Source: Aquimarina latercula DSM 2041
GTDB lineage: Bacteria > Bacteroidota > Bacteroidia > Flavobacteriales > Flavobacteriaceae
NCBI RefSeq assembly: GCF_000430645.1
Contig: NZ_AUMK01000012.1
Coordinates: 62,001 to 126,000, forward strand
Length of the DNA stretch: 64,000 nucleotides
Reading direction: 5' to 3'
In this document: one piece after another, positions 36,551 through 45,719 of the stretch
Numbering within the stretch: position 1 is the stretch's first letter
Layout: each line of letters begins with the position of its first letter
Notes under the pieces: generated by a model
Databases searched by the model: none
Seen by the model: only the letters and a program-made list of their open reading frames with translations
What the model was told of the DNA's origin: nothing
Translations under genes and position numbers: made by a program

Positions 36551-37360
36551 ATACAGGTTTCTTTTAAAGCTGTATTGCAAGTCGTGTTGTAATTTTTTTG
36601 AATCAATAATTTTTCCTTTTGACGGAGTGTCAAAATCATAATCGGGAACGGGTAATTCCATTTGTTTACAGATTGCACTATAATAGGCCGATTTTTCAGG
36701 ATGATCAGGGTAAGATGCATTAAAGGTTTTATTCCATTTGTCGAGCTTGATAATTTTTTCGATAATTCCAATACAATCTTCCCGATGGATAAGATTTACT
36801 GGGGCTAGAGGGTTTTTAATATTTTTCCTTTTAGATAGCATTGTTGCCGGATGCCTTCTAGAATCAAATAAACCTGCAAAACGAAGTATAACAACATGAA
36901 ATTTTTTATTTTCTTGTAATAGTTTTTCTACTTCTATTAGCTGTTTTCCTGCATTTGTAATAGCATTAGGAGTAGTTTCTTGCGTAATTAGAGGGAAACC
37001 ATCTTCGTCAGAAAAAACGGAGGTAGAGCTTATAAAAATTACTTTTTTAATTGTTGATGTTTCAATTAAAGGAACTAATTTTCTAATTTTAGCTACGAAG
37101 TTACCTTCAGGATTTCTGCGTAATCCTGGTGGGATATTAATAATTAATATGTCACTTCCATCGAGAAAAGACTGAGTGTTGCCCTTAGGCCCATTTTCAG
37201 TTATTTCTAACAGATACGAGTCAATCCCTTCATTTCTAAGGTTGTCTAATTTACTTTCTGTTGTAGAAGATCCCTTAATTATGTAGTTTTCTTTTAAAAG
37301 AGCTTTGGCTAAAGATAATCCTAGCCACCCAGTTCCTAATACACTAATTTGTTTGTTCAT
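36539..37360 (-). CDS. NAD(P)-binding epimerase-like protein (YeeZ-type atypical SDR)
   Basis: A 273-residue Rossmann protein starting MNKQISVLGTGWLGLSLAKA, whose GTGWLG loop is the YeeZ-type variant of the SDR Gly motif. Further elements are VIFISSTSVFSD, FAGLFDSRRHPATML and NLIHREDCIG, as in nucleoside-sugar epimerase relatives. Start at 37360 is chosen because it begins the Rossmann strand directly. It overlaps the end of the M28 peptidase gene by 17 bp, so translational coupling is likely. The 3' end overlaps a convergent lipoprotein gene. Substrate unknown. Confidence 0.78.
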   Translation of the reverse strand: MNKQISVLGTGWLGLSLAKALLKENYIIKGSSTTESKLDNLRNEGIDSYLLEITENGPKGNTQSFLDGSDILIINIPPGLRRNPEGNFVAKIRKLVPLIETSTIKKVIFISSTSVFSDEDGFPLITQETTPNAITNAGKQLIEVEKLLQENKKFHVVILRFAGLFDSRRHPATMLSKRKNIKNPLAPVNLIHREDCIGIIEKIIKLDKWNKTFNASYPDHPEKSAYYSAICKQMELPVPDYDFDTPSKGKIIDSKKLQHDLQYSFKRNLYLFS

Positions 37361-39743
37361 TATCTTCTGATAGATTTGAAGATTGATTGGTTTGCAAAGA
37401 TGCGGAATCTTTGATTTTTTCGACATATTCTAATGTCAATGTTTTCTTAATAGTTATGGCATCATTTAATACAAATGGTTTTGGAATCATCGTTTCAGAA
37501 CGCTTAGGAATAGAAAATAAATCGTTTTCTAGCAGGTCATAAGAAGATTCATAAAGAACAATCTCTGGAACTGAATCTTTATGAAATTCCATTTTTAATT
37601 CTAGTGATTCATTATTCCTTAGATGATACGTCAGTAAGCGATTACCAGTACGTTCAGTAAAAGAGTTTTTTACAAAACCATCTTTGCCAGTTATATCTTT
37701 AGCAGAAATTCCATTTGCAGATAGCTTATTAAATTTAAAAGATTTTCGGATAAATAAATCCATTCTATTAATATTTCTCTGTGGTCGTATGCATAAATCT
37801 AAAATTCTTGTATCTCCTTGTATACTATCAAAAGAAGTTTCTATTTTCGAAGAACTAATGTTTTTTAAAGGAGCTTCGTTAACATAGTTAAAAGAATTAC
37901 TGTACTTACTTTCGATAGTGTTTTGATTCCAATCTTTAGCAATGTTTTTAAGGCGGTCAATATAGTTTTTAGTCCAAGAGTCTAGCGTATGATCATAAGA
38001 TGCCCAATATGCTTTGTTATTGTCCTCATGTATGATGTAAACCAAACTGTTAGGTTTTTGTCTTTCTTTGGTAAAATCTGATTTAAAATGAGATGTACCA
38101 AGACAGGCTAAAGCAATTACGAAAGCAACTGTACCCAACATACTTTTCTTAGTATAAAAACCAATCACTGGTAATAATAATGTACATAATAAAACTGTAA
38201 GTACAGAAGAAGCAAACGTTATTTTTAATCCTAAGGCCACAGGGAAAGTCGCAATAAAAGGTGCCATCATAAAAATAGAAGGTAGACATAGAATTAGCAT
38301 CAATAAAGGAAATGGTCTCTTTTGGTTAATCAATACAAATTGACATAATAAACATAATAATACCGGAATGATAAAATAGCTTGCACCTTCTAAATATACA
38401 GCAGCAGCTCCGCAGATTAGTATCCAAAAAAATAATGGAGCTACTAATATACTTGGCAGTTCTTCTACATTATTAAAGATACTGTATACTTTAAAAAATG
38501 CTGCTATAGCAAGGAATATAGCTCCAGCTATATAGTAATATCCATTGTATGGAAATCCATGTAATATGTCGTGATACTCTGGGTATATTATTAGCACTAA
38601 TTTCCATAGCCCAAAACCAAGTACTCCGGCTAATCCTGTTGAAATAATAAATGCTAAAAATCCACTTCCTACTTCACTAAAATTAATACGAAACCTTGCC
38701 TTTCCATAGACAATAAGTCCAATAAAAAGAAAAATGGCTATTCCAAGTAGAGGATAAATCCATTTAAATGGATATTTAATGATTTTGAATATTGGAATAT
38801 TAAAATATAAAAAGTCTTGTTCTGATTTTAGGTTAGAAATATTAGCATCAGAAAAATAGGTTAGTAATGGCATTAAATAACTACCCTGATGTTGTAATGT
38901 GTTAAGGTCAAGGTTTTGCCAAGTATCATTTGCTGTGTGATAATCAAAATGATCATCGATGAAAGCAAAATTGTACCCTTCAATATTTCCGTGTTTTCTA
39001 AAAACGGTTAGGTCCGTATCGTTAGGAAGTAGTTTATAAATACTATAGGCTAGAGAGTTTGTTACAGGGAATTTAGGGTCGGCTTTGATGAATTCTTCAA
39101 TCATTTTACCATTTTTACCATTGGTTTCCATTAACATAAAAGAATTTCCTCCACTTCCTCTAGCTTCAAAATTAAGTACTAATCCGATATCTTTTGCCCA
39201 TTGGTGTTCCGACACAAATAAATCTGCACCATTTAGCCCTAATTCCTCTGCATCTGAAATACAAATAATAATATCGTTAGTCGGAGTTTTATTTTGACTT
39301 AAATATGCTCTAATACTTTCTAAAATGGTCGCAACACCGCTTGCCGCGTCACTCGCACCATAAGAAGAGTGTTGACTACTATCGTAATGTGATAATAAGA
39401 GTAAAGCTTTTCCAGGTTTGGCACCTTTTATTTTTGCTATGATATTTTGGGGTTTACTCATTGTCCCTTTATCGCCCAAGGAAAATCCTTCTTGAATTTC
39501 TGGAGATAAACCTAATTTTTTAAGTTCTTCTAGGATATAGTTTTTTGATTCTTCATGCCCTGAGCTTCCTAAATAATGTGGTTTTTTAGAGATTTTTTTA
39601 ACGTGCTCTAATGCTCTTAATGTAGAGAACTCTTGTTCTGGTGTGTCCAAACCTGATATTTGTTGAGGCATACTACTGTAAAAGGTATACCATACAGATA
39701 AAAGAATGCATATGAACGTGATTACTGAAAGAATTTTTTTCAT
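37344..39743 (-). CDS. M28-family membrane zinc peptidase (aminopeptidase-like)
   Basis: A 799-residue protein. An N-terminal membrane anchor (~5-22) is followed by an M28 peptidase domain with zinc ligands His119 (SHYDS), Asp132 (GASDAASG), Glu166/Glu167 (SDAEELGLNGA), Glu193 (NFEARG) and His269 (YHTAND). Residues ~320-560 hold eight or so transmembrane helices, and ~560-799 form an extracytoplasmic beta-rich domain. This matches the FXNA/ER-aminopeptidase-like architecture found in Bacteroidota. All metal ligands are intact. It is the first gene of a pair with the downstream YeeZ-like gene. Confidence 0.9.
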   Translation of the reverse strand: MKKILSVITFICILLSVWYTFYSSMPQQISGLDTPEQEFSTLRALEHVKKISKKPHYLGSSGHEESKNYILEELKKLGLSPEIQEGFSLGDKGTMSKPQNIIAKIKGAKPGKALLLLSHYDSSQHSSYGASDAASGVATILESIRAYLSQNKTPTNDIIICISDAEELGLNGADLFVSEHQWAKDIGLVLNFEARGSGGNSFMLMETNGKNGKMIEEFIKADPKFPVTNSLAYSIYKLLPNDTDLTVFRKHGNIEGYNFAFIDDHFDYHTANDTWQNLDLNTLQHQGSYLMPLLTYFSDANISNLKSEQDFLYFNIPIFKIIKYPFKWIYPLLGIAIFLFIGLIVYGKARFRINFSEVGSGFLAFIISTGLAGVLGFGLWKLVLIIYPEYHDILHGFPYNGYYYIAGAIFLAIAAFFKVYSIFNNVEELPSILVAPLFFWILICGAAAVYLEGASYFIIPVLLCLLCQFVLINQKRPFPLLMLILCLPSIFMMAPFIATFPVALGLKITFASSVLTVLLCTLLLPVIGFYTKKSMLGTVAFVIALACLGTSHFKSDFTKERQKPNSLVYIIHEDNNKAYWASYDHTLDSWTKNYIDRLKNIAKDWNQNTIESKYSNSFNYVNEAPLKNISSSKIETSFDSIQGDTRILDLCIRPQRNINRMDLFIRKSFKFNKLSANGISAKDITGKDGFVKNSFTERTGNRLLTYHLRNNESLELKMEFHKDSVPEIVLYESSYDLLENDLFSIPKRSETMIPKPFVLNDAITIKKTLTLEYVEKIKDSASLQTNQSSNLSEDNEQTN

Positions 39744-40055
39744 CAGTTTTTAGTTTGTTTTGTTAGTCTAGATAAAAGTATATCGTCTAAGATTTGAATA
39801 GAAGAAGACAAGTTTTTAATAAGTAATAGAAATAAACTCACTTTTGTCAAATTGATTCTTATTTCCCTCATTTGTTTAATATCCTTTAAGATAGTTTACG
39901 CGAACCATATTTTTTTAGGAAATATCTAAATTTTGATGATTCGAATAATTTTGATAAAGGTAATAAAATCAGATTTTACCATCGTAAATGTTAAAATGCT
40001 ATTGAATAAGTAATTGAAAATGACTATATTTAAGATTCACTAAATCACTATTATT
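39744..40055. other. 312 bp divergent intergenic region
   Basis: AT-rich, no gene seen. It must hold the promoters of the M28 peptidase (minus) and CBS protein (plus). TAATTTTG at 39946-39953 is a possible -7 element for the CBS gene, giving a ~100 nt leader, but no good -33 box precedes it. Confidence 0.4.
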
Positions 40056-40526
40056 ATGGGAATTATAAGTTTTCAGGGCGCGAGAACCAAGGTAAAAAAG
40101 CAGGATAATACTCCAATTAAAGTTTCAGATTACATGACCAGAAACTTGATCACTTTTTCTCCAGAACAATCTGTAATGGAAGTGATGGAAACCTTAATAA
40201 AACATAAAATTTCTGGAGGTCCAGTAGTTAATGAACGAAATGAATTGTTAGGAATTATTTCTGAAGGAGATTGTATTAAACAACTAAACGAAAGTCGTTA
40301 TTACAATATGCCAATTGACGATGCTAATGTAGAAAGGTTTATGGCAAAAAATGTGGATACCATAGACGGTAATATTAGTATTTTTGATGCTGCTAATAAA
40401 TTCTTAGAGAGTAAAAGAAGGCGTTTTCCAATATTGGAAAATGGTAAGTTAGTAGGACAGATAAGTCAAAAAGATGTTATGAAAGCAGCTTTACAGATGA
40501 AAGGCCAAAACTGGAGAGACGTATAA
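40056..40526 (+). CDS. CBS-domain pair protein
   Basis: A 156-residue cytoplasmic protein built of two CBS motifs: KVSDYMTRNLITFSPEQSV... to GIISEGDCIKQL (~22-80) and VERFMAKNVDTIDGNISI to GQISQKDVMKA (~92-148). CBS pairs bind adenosine nucleotides and usually regulate a partner protein. None is fused or adjacent here. It ends 6 bp from the convergent GIDE-like gene. Confidence 0.9.
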   Translation: MGIISFQGARTKVKKQDNTPIKVSDYMTRNLITFSPEQSVMEVMETLIKHKISGGPVVNERNELLGIISEGDCIKQLNESRYYNMPIDDANVERFMAKNVDTIDGNISIFDAANKFLESKRRRFPILENGKLVGQISQKDVMKAALQMKGQNWRDV

Positions 40527-40532
40527 GTAAGT

Positions 40533-41249
40533 TTAAGTCGTTTTTTTTGATTTTTTTGCTTTAGAAAGATCAGTAATGATAAGTTTATGTTCGCTATCAC
40601 CTGATATGTACATACTTTTGGAAGAATATCGGTCAAAGTTATGATCGGATTCTTTCCAATTTCCTATACCCAATATTGTAATCTCTTCACCTATTTCTAT
40701 CGCTCCTTCTTTATAACGAATACTTTTATTAAAGCCTAAAAACCCTGTGCTTTCTTTTCCATGAGATTGAAGGAACTTTTCTAAAAAAGCAGGTGCATCT
40801 TTCCAAGTTCCAGAAGTGTATTCAACATCTTGATCGAGGTATGTGATTTTACTTTTTTTCGGGATATTTGTGTCAATAATTGCCTTATTTCCGTCACTTT
40901 CTAGAATGAAATTTTGATATTTTTCTTCGGTAATGATTGTTCTCCAAGAGCTGTTTTTTCCATTACTTCTTTTTTCTTCTACCTGAATTTTATAATACAA
41001 ACATTCTCTTTTTCCAATAGGCGAAATTAAATGTTGATCAATAGGTAAAGCTTTACCCTTAACTTTAATGTATTCGTTTTCTTTACAAAGAGGGATTTTT
41101 TTAAAAGAGTGTTTTTTTAACTTCCTTAGCATCCTATTTTTCTTACTATAAACTTGAGATAGAATAAAAAAAACGATAATGCCGAATAGAAAAATGAAAA
41201 AGAATCCACTATCTCCTATAGCCATTAATTGAAGTTTTAAAAAAGACAT
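40533..41249 (-). CDS. Membrane-anchored GIDE-like (MULAN-type) domain protein
   Basis: A 238-residue protein with one N-terminal transmembrane helix (SGFFFIFLFGIIVFFILSQV) and a cytoplasmic beta-rich domain: EYIKVKGKALPIDQHLISPI, then GKRECLYYKIQVEEK, then IITEEKYQNFILES. This follows the GIDE/MULAN pattern (leakage-sensitive strand, SP..GR.C.YY...VE) first named for mitochondrial E3 ligases; no RING finger is present. The gene begins 1 bp after the stop of a zinc-ribbon gene, so they are co-translated. Function in bacteria is not established. Confidence 0.6.
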   Translation of the reverse strand: MSFLKLQLMAIGDSGFFFIFLFGIIVFFILSQVYSKKNRMLRKLKKHSFKKIPLCKENEYIKVKGKALPIDQHLISPIGKRECLYYKIQVEEKRSNGKNSSWRTIITEEKYQNFILESDGNKAIIDTNIPKKSKITYLDQDVEYTSGTWKDAPAFLEKFLQSHGKESTGFLGFNKSIRYKEGAIEIGEEITILGIGNWKESDHNFDRYSSKSMYISGDSEHKLIITDLSKAKKSKKTT

Positions 41250-41250
41250 A

Positions 41251-41601
41251 TTAGTTATTTCTTTTTACTAAAGCATAGTATTCGTTTTCTAAAGGAAGAT
41301 ATCCCTGATCATAAACGAAGTAATATACTGTTCCAACTTTTGTAGTATAAATACTGGTGAAAAATTGAAAATCAAACCCTTTAGCAATTAACTTTGATTT
41401 GGTAGTTTTTGTTTTTTCTTTTGGATTGAGTTCCTCTAGAATGCGGTAGTTTTTTCTAAGGCGGTTATTGATATTTCGTACTAAGTTTTTACTATCCTTA
41501 TTAAGTTTATTATTGAAGGCATTTCTGCAATAATCACTACAGAATTTTTTGTCAGCGCGACCAATAATTTTTTCACCACATTCTGGACAGTCTTTTTGCA
41601 T
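41251..41601 (-). CDS. Zinc-ribbon protein
   Basis: A 116-residue protein with an N-terminal zinc ribbon (Cys5-x2-Cys8 and Cys21-x3-Cys25 in CPECGEKIIGRADKKFCSDYC), typical of DUF2116-like ribbons. A basic helical middle (NLVRNINNRLRKNYRILEEL) and a C-terminal beta region (FDFQFFTSIYTTKVGTVYYF) follow. It is translationally coupled to the GIDE-like gene. Nucleic-acid or protein binding is possible; function unknown. Confidence 0.7.
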   Translation of the reverse strand: MQKDCPECGEKIIGRADKKFCSDYCRNAFNNKLNKDSKNLVRNINNRLRKNYRILEELNPKEKTKTTKSKLIAKGFDFQFFTSIYTTKVGTVYYFVYDQGYLPLENEYYALVKRNN

Positions 41602-41669
41602 AAAGTATTATTTGATAGCAATATACAATAATCCGATTTAATCGTTTGTAAATGGATAATATAGGGGTT

Positions 41670-41708
41670 AAAAAAATGGAGTACACTAATTAGTATACTC
41701 CATTTTTT
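41670..41708 (-). terminator. Terminator of the GH5 gene
   Basis: AAAAAATGGAGTA / TACTCCATTTTTT form a 13 bp outer stem, continued with one mismatch by ACTAA/TTAGT. It lies just after the GH5 stop codon on the minus strand, with T-rich tail. Confidence 0.75.
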
Positions 41709-41730
41709 ATTGGATATGATAAAAGATCTA

Positions 41731-43206
41731 TTATTGAATGATTATTTTTTTAGTGAACGTTTCTTTGGAGTTAGTAATAGTGATTTTAGAAAGATATACT
41801 CCAGCAGTTAGTTTAGAAACATCATATAAATAGCTATCAGAAGATAAAATTTCTTGTGCAATATGATCCACTTTTCTGCCATTAAGATCATAAATACTGA
41901 TAGAATTAATACTACCCTGTTTAAAGTTGAAATTTAATGTTTGAGATACTGGATTTGGGTATACGCTAAAAGAAATATCAGAAAGATCATCTACCGCTAA
42001 TACGTTACCTGCAGAACAATTAGGGATTGGATTTGATAAAATGGGCTGTAAATAATCCATTTTCCATTGCACTACTGTGCTCCAATCATCAGCCAAAATA
42101 CCTCCAGTATCACCAGAATTAGGATTTAATGCCCAAAACGTAAAGTGTAATTTCTTTTCTTTGATAAAATCTATAAACTTGGCAAACCAGATTTCATCTA
42201 ATCCTCCTTGCCCCTTAATTCCTAATTCTCCAACGAGTAGAGGAGAAGTTCCGTTTGTATTTAAGAAGTTAAATTGTTCTTCCCAGATTCCCGGCATATT
42301 ATCAGGAAAATCTGGTGCAGAAAACCACTCCTGTTCAAATACGGTAGGACCATATTCGTGAGGTGAATACATCAATTTATTTGGATTACTTAACGTAATA
42401 GGGTAATCTCTGGCTCCTTGCAGATTTCCTCCCCACCAATATGATGTTTCTGTACCATCTGGTTTTGTGTATGCTTCAATCCCTTCAACCATGATTAGTA
42501 CATTTGGGTTTACTTCTAGGATAGCATTACCACACTTTTCGGCTGCTAATCGCCAGTCGAAAGCATCATTAGTTCCCCATCTAGCACCTTCTGGATTATC
42601 AATTTTACCGTTTGGTTCATTATTAATATCCATTCCGATAACGGCATCAAAATTCTTATAACGATCTGCTATAAACACCCAGTCATCAATCCATTGTTGT
42701 TCGGGTACATTATCGGTATACCATAATTTTTCAACGAGGTATGCATCAGGGTTTCTAGAATGACAATCTAGGATTACTTTCATATCGTTTTCTTGGCACC
42801 ATTGGATTGTTCTATCTAATAGCTCTAATGGAGTTGTAAAAGTTGATTCTTCTTCATTCATAGGTGTTACTCCGGTATAAGGATCAGAACCATAAGAGCC
42901 AATGTTTATTGAAGCACCATCTCTTAACATCATATTATGCCAAGGTATTCTAAAGCAATTAAAACCAAGGTCTTTAGACTGTTGTAGTACACTTTTATGA
43001 TCTCGAGACCAGATTCCATGAAAACTACTGAGTTGTGTTTCGAATCCGAACCAGTTAACACCTGCTAGTATTACTTCGTTACCATCGGCATCTAATAATT
43101 TGTTGCCGTTTACAGTTAACCAATTGCCGGGACAATCTTCTTGAGAAATAACGTATTTTGATGACATTAAAACTGTCATCAGAAATAGGATGTAAATTTT
43201 TTTCAT
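41731..43206 (-). CDS. Secreted GH5 glycoside hydrolase (cellulase-like) with T9SS domain
   Basis: A 491-residue enzyme. A signal peptide (1-21) leads into a GH5 TIM barrel (~28-390) with acid/base Glu197 (GMDINNEPNG), nucleophile Glu327 (LLVGELGI), HEYGP (283-287), and HS at 149-150 (LDCHSRNPD). Residues ~405-491 are a Por-type C-terminal sorting domain (FSVYPNPVSQTLNF, SIYDLNGRKV, LTAGVYLSKI, FTKKIIIQ) for type IX secretion. It should cleave beta-1,4-glucan or mannan outside the cell. The specificity cannot be read from sequence alone. It is monocistronic. Confidence 0.93.
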   Translation of the reverse strand: MKKIYILFLMTVLMSSKYVISQEDCPGNWLTVNGNKLLDADGNEVILAGVNWFGFETQLSSFHGIWSRDHKSVLQQSKDLGFNCFRIPWHNMMLRDGASINIGSYGSDPYTGVTPMNEEESTFTTPLELLDRTIQWCQENDMKVILDCHSRNPDAYLVEKLWYTDNVPEQQWIDDWVFIADRYKNFDAVIGMDINNEPNGKIDNPEGARWGTNDAFDWRLAAEKCGNAILEVNPNVLIMVEGIEAYTKPDGTETSYWWGGNLQGARDYPITLSNPNKLMYSPHEYGPTVFEQEWFSAPDFPDNMPGIWEEQFNFLNTNGTSPLLVGELGIKGQGGLDEIWFAKFIDFIKEKKLHFTFWALNPNSGDTGGILADDWSTVVQWKMDYLQPILSNPIPNCSAGNVLAVDDLSDISFSVYPNPVSQTLNFNFKQGSINSISIYDLNGRKVDHIAQEILSSDSYLYDVSKLTAGVYLSKITITNSKETFTKKIIIQ

Positions 43207-43443
43207 TTTAGTTAAGCTTAGTTATGATTTGTATAACAGCTATAACGATTGCGTAAAAACTTTTAGTATTTCATTATTGATTCTATTTTTGATAAATATC
43301 ATTTTTATTAAAAAGCTTTTAATGGTATTGATTTTTAAAGTTTTATGCACTAAAACTTTATGTTAAATGAGAATTTGTTACATGGATTTTTCGTTTGTAG
43401 GTATACTATGATAAGGAGGTGTAGTATAAAACTTATATTATTA

Positions 43444-43459
43444 AAAACTTGCAAGTTTT
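43444..43459 (-). terminator. Short palindrome after the deacetylase-like gene
   Basis: AAAACTTGCAAGTTTT, read on the minus strand, is followed by TAATAATA just after the stop codon at 43467. The usable stem is only about six base pairs. Confidence 0.3.
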
Positions 43460-43466
43460 GTTTGTA

Positions 43467-44369
43467 TTAGAAATAGATTTCTTGCGCTAATCTGAAGGTA
43501 TTAGCATGCGCCTCAATAATAGTCTTAATATCTGGAGAGTATCCTCCACCCATTGAACACATTATCGGAATAGAATGATCCTTACAAGTTTGTATTACAA
43601 ATCGATCTCTTTCTTTGCAGCCTTTTATAGTACACCCCAATTTACCCAATTTATCGGAGCCTAAAATATCAACTCCACAGAGGTAGTATATAAAATTGGG
43701 TTTTTGTGTTTTAATAAGTTTAGGGAGTGTTTCTTTCAGAATTTTTAGATAGTCTTTATCTTCTGTTCCATTAATAAGTGGAATATCTAGGTCAGACTGT
43801 TCTTTTTTAAAAGGATAATTGTTTGCTCCGTGCATGGAGAATGTAAATACATTTGGATCATTCTTAAATATTTCTGCAGTGCCGTTTCCTTGATGCACGT
43901 CAAGATCTATGATTAGTATTTTCTTTGCTTTTTGCTGTCGTAATAAATATCTAGCAGCAATAGCTTGATCATTTAATAAACAAAAAGCTTCGCCACGATT
44001 ACTGTAAGCGTGATGTGTTCCTCCAGCGATGTTCATAGCTATACCGTACTTCATTGCATATTCTGAAGCTTTAATAGTGCCATCAGCAATAATCACTTCT
44101 CGATCAACGAGCTCCTGCGATAGCGGGAAACCAATCTTACGTATCGCTTTTCGATCTAATGTAAGCTCAGTAAGTTCTTGATAATATTCTGTGGTATGAA
44201 CTGCTAAGATAGGCTTAGAATCAGGTATTTCTGGGATAAAAAAGTGTTCTTGATTGCAAGTACCTTCATGTAATAATTGCTTAGGCAATAGCTCATACTT
44301 GATCATCGGAAAACGATGCCCTTCTGGTAACGGATGTTTGTATATAGGATGGTATGCTATTTTTAGCAT
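43467..44369 (-). CDS. Histone-deacetylase-family (class IV-like) zinc hydrolase
   Basis: A 300-residue arginase/deacetylase-fold enzyme. Zinc ligands are Asp157 and His159 (IIDLDVHQGNGT) and Asp234 (CGVDILGSD). The active-site His119-His120 pair lies in GGTHHAYSNRGEAFC, and the family loop GGGYS at 274-278 is present. Bacterial members deacetylate acetylated small molecules such as polyamines or acetoin-pathway proteins; the substrate is not known. It is divergent from the MFS gene, 74 bp apart. Confidence 0.9.
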   Translation of the reverse strand: MLKIAYHPIYKHPLPEGHRFPMIKYELLPKQLLHEGTCNQEHFFIPEIPDSKPILAVHTTEYYQELTELTLDRKAIRKIGFPLSQELVDREVIIADGTIKASEYAMKYGIAMNIAGGTHHAYSNRGEAFCLLNDQAIAARYLLRQQKAKKILIIDLDVHQGNGTAEIFKNDPNVFTFSMHGANNYPFKKEQSDLDIPLINGTEDKDYLKILKETLPKLIKTQKPNFIYYLCGVDILGSDKLGKLGCTIKGCKERDRFVIQTCKDHSIPIMCSMGGGYSPDIKTIIEAHANTFRLAQEIYF

Positions 44370-44443
44370 TTAGATAAGGCATTAATCATTTACTTAATGA
44401 ATACGAAGATACTATCTTTGCTAAACAACCAATTACCTTTTTG

Positions 44444-45706
44444 ATGAAAAATGATCCTTACTCAGCATTACGATATAAAGAGTTTACAATTTTTTTATTA
44501 ATACGGTTGTCACTGGTTATGGCGTGGACTATGCAATTTATAGTAATCGAATGGCAAGTATATAGTCTTACAAAAGATCCACTTTCTTTAGGTATTATTG
44601 GCTTAATGGAGGTTATCCCGGCAGTATCTTTGGCTTTATTTGCAGGTCATATTGTTGATCAAAAAGAGAAGAAAAGCTTACTACTTACGTGTATTTTAGG
44701 ATTTTTGGGAATTAGTTTAGGTTTGTTACTATTAACGTGGCCTAGTATTTCAGGTTCTTTGGCTGAATCTACTATTTTGTATGGAATTTATTTTCTCGTT
44801 TTTTTAGGAGGTATTGTTAGAGCTTTTTTAGGTCCTACTTTGTTTTCCTTGTTAGCGTTGTTAGTTCCTAAAAAGGTGTACCCTAATGCTGCCACTTGGA
44901 GTAGTTCCACTTGGCAAATAGGAGCCGTTGCTGGACCAGCACTTGCTGGATTTACAATAGGTTTTATTGATGTGCATTGGTCGATGTTAGTGATTGTTGG
45001 TTGGGCGTTAATAGCTTTCATTTGTTTGTTTAGGATTCCTAAGAAACCAATAATGAATCCTAATATTGGTGAACCTATATTTAAGAGTTTGAAAGAAGGG
45101 TTAACGTTTGTTTTTAAGACCAAAGCGGTTTTAGGGGCACTTACTTTAGATATGATCGCTGTTCTTTTCGGAGGTGCTATTGCCTTATTACCTGTTTTTG
45201 CTCAGGATATTCTTAAAGTAGGACCACAAGGTTTTGGTGTTCTAAGGGCTGCTCCTGCTGTAGGGGCCTTTATAATTATGTTTACCACTGCATATTTTCC
45301 GATTAATAAAAAAGCAGGTATAAAACTGTTATTAGCTGTTTTTGGATTTGGAGTTAGTATTATAATTTTTGGTGTTTCTTCTGTTTTTTGGATTTCTGTA
45401 ATAGCATTATTTTTTAGCGGAATCACGGATGGAATTTCAATGGTGATACGACAAACAATATTACAACTTAAAACTCCTGATCATATGAGAGGGAGAGTTT
45501 CTTCTGTTAATTCCATGTTTGTAGGATCTTCAAATGAATTAGGAGCTTTTGAGAGTGGTATTACTGCCAAATACATGGGCACAGTAACAGCCGTTGTATT
45601 TGGCGGTAGTATGACATTACTAACTGTTATTTTTACTTCTATCGTTTCTCCAGCTTTTAGGAAATTAGACCTCAGAAAAGATATTGAAGAAAATTCAAGT
45701 AGTTAA
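44444..45706 (+). CDS. MFS transporter (EntS-like MFS_3 group)
   Basis: A 420-residue permease with about 12 transmembrane helices. The N-terminal SALRYKEFTIFLLIRLSLVM, the loop GHIVDQKEKKSLLL after helix 2, and TPDHMRGRVSSVNSMFVGSS before the last helices match the MFS_3/enterobactin-exporter-type family. The transported substrate is unknown. ATG 44444 is preferred to the preceding TTG. It is convergent with metG, 13 bp apart. Confidence 0.88.
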   Translation: MKNDPYSALRYKEFTIFLLIRLSLVMAWTMQFIVIEWQVYSLTKDPLSLGIIGLMEVIPAVSLALFAGHIVDQKEKKSLLLTCILGFLGISLGLLLLTWPSISGSLAESTILYGIYFLVFLGGIVRAFLGPTLFSLLALLVPKKVYPNAATWSSSTWQIGAVAGPALAGFTIGFIDVHWSMLVIVGWALIAFICLFRIPKKPIMNPNIGEPIFKSLKEGLTFVFKTKAVLGALTLDMIAVLFGGAIALLPVFAQDILKVGPQGFGVLRAAPAVGAFIIMFTTAYFPINKKAGIKLLLAVFGFGVSIIIFGVSSVFWISVIALFFSGITDGISMVIRQTILQLKTPDHMRGRVSSVNSMFVGSSNELGAFESGITAKYMGTVTAVVFGGSMTLLTVIFTSIVSPAFRKLDLRKDIEENSSS

Positions 45707-45719
45707 AAGTATTCAAACA

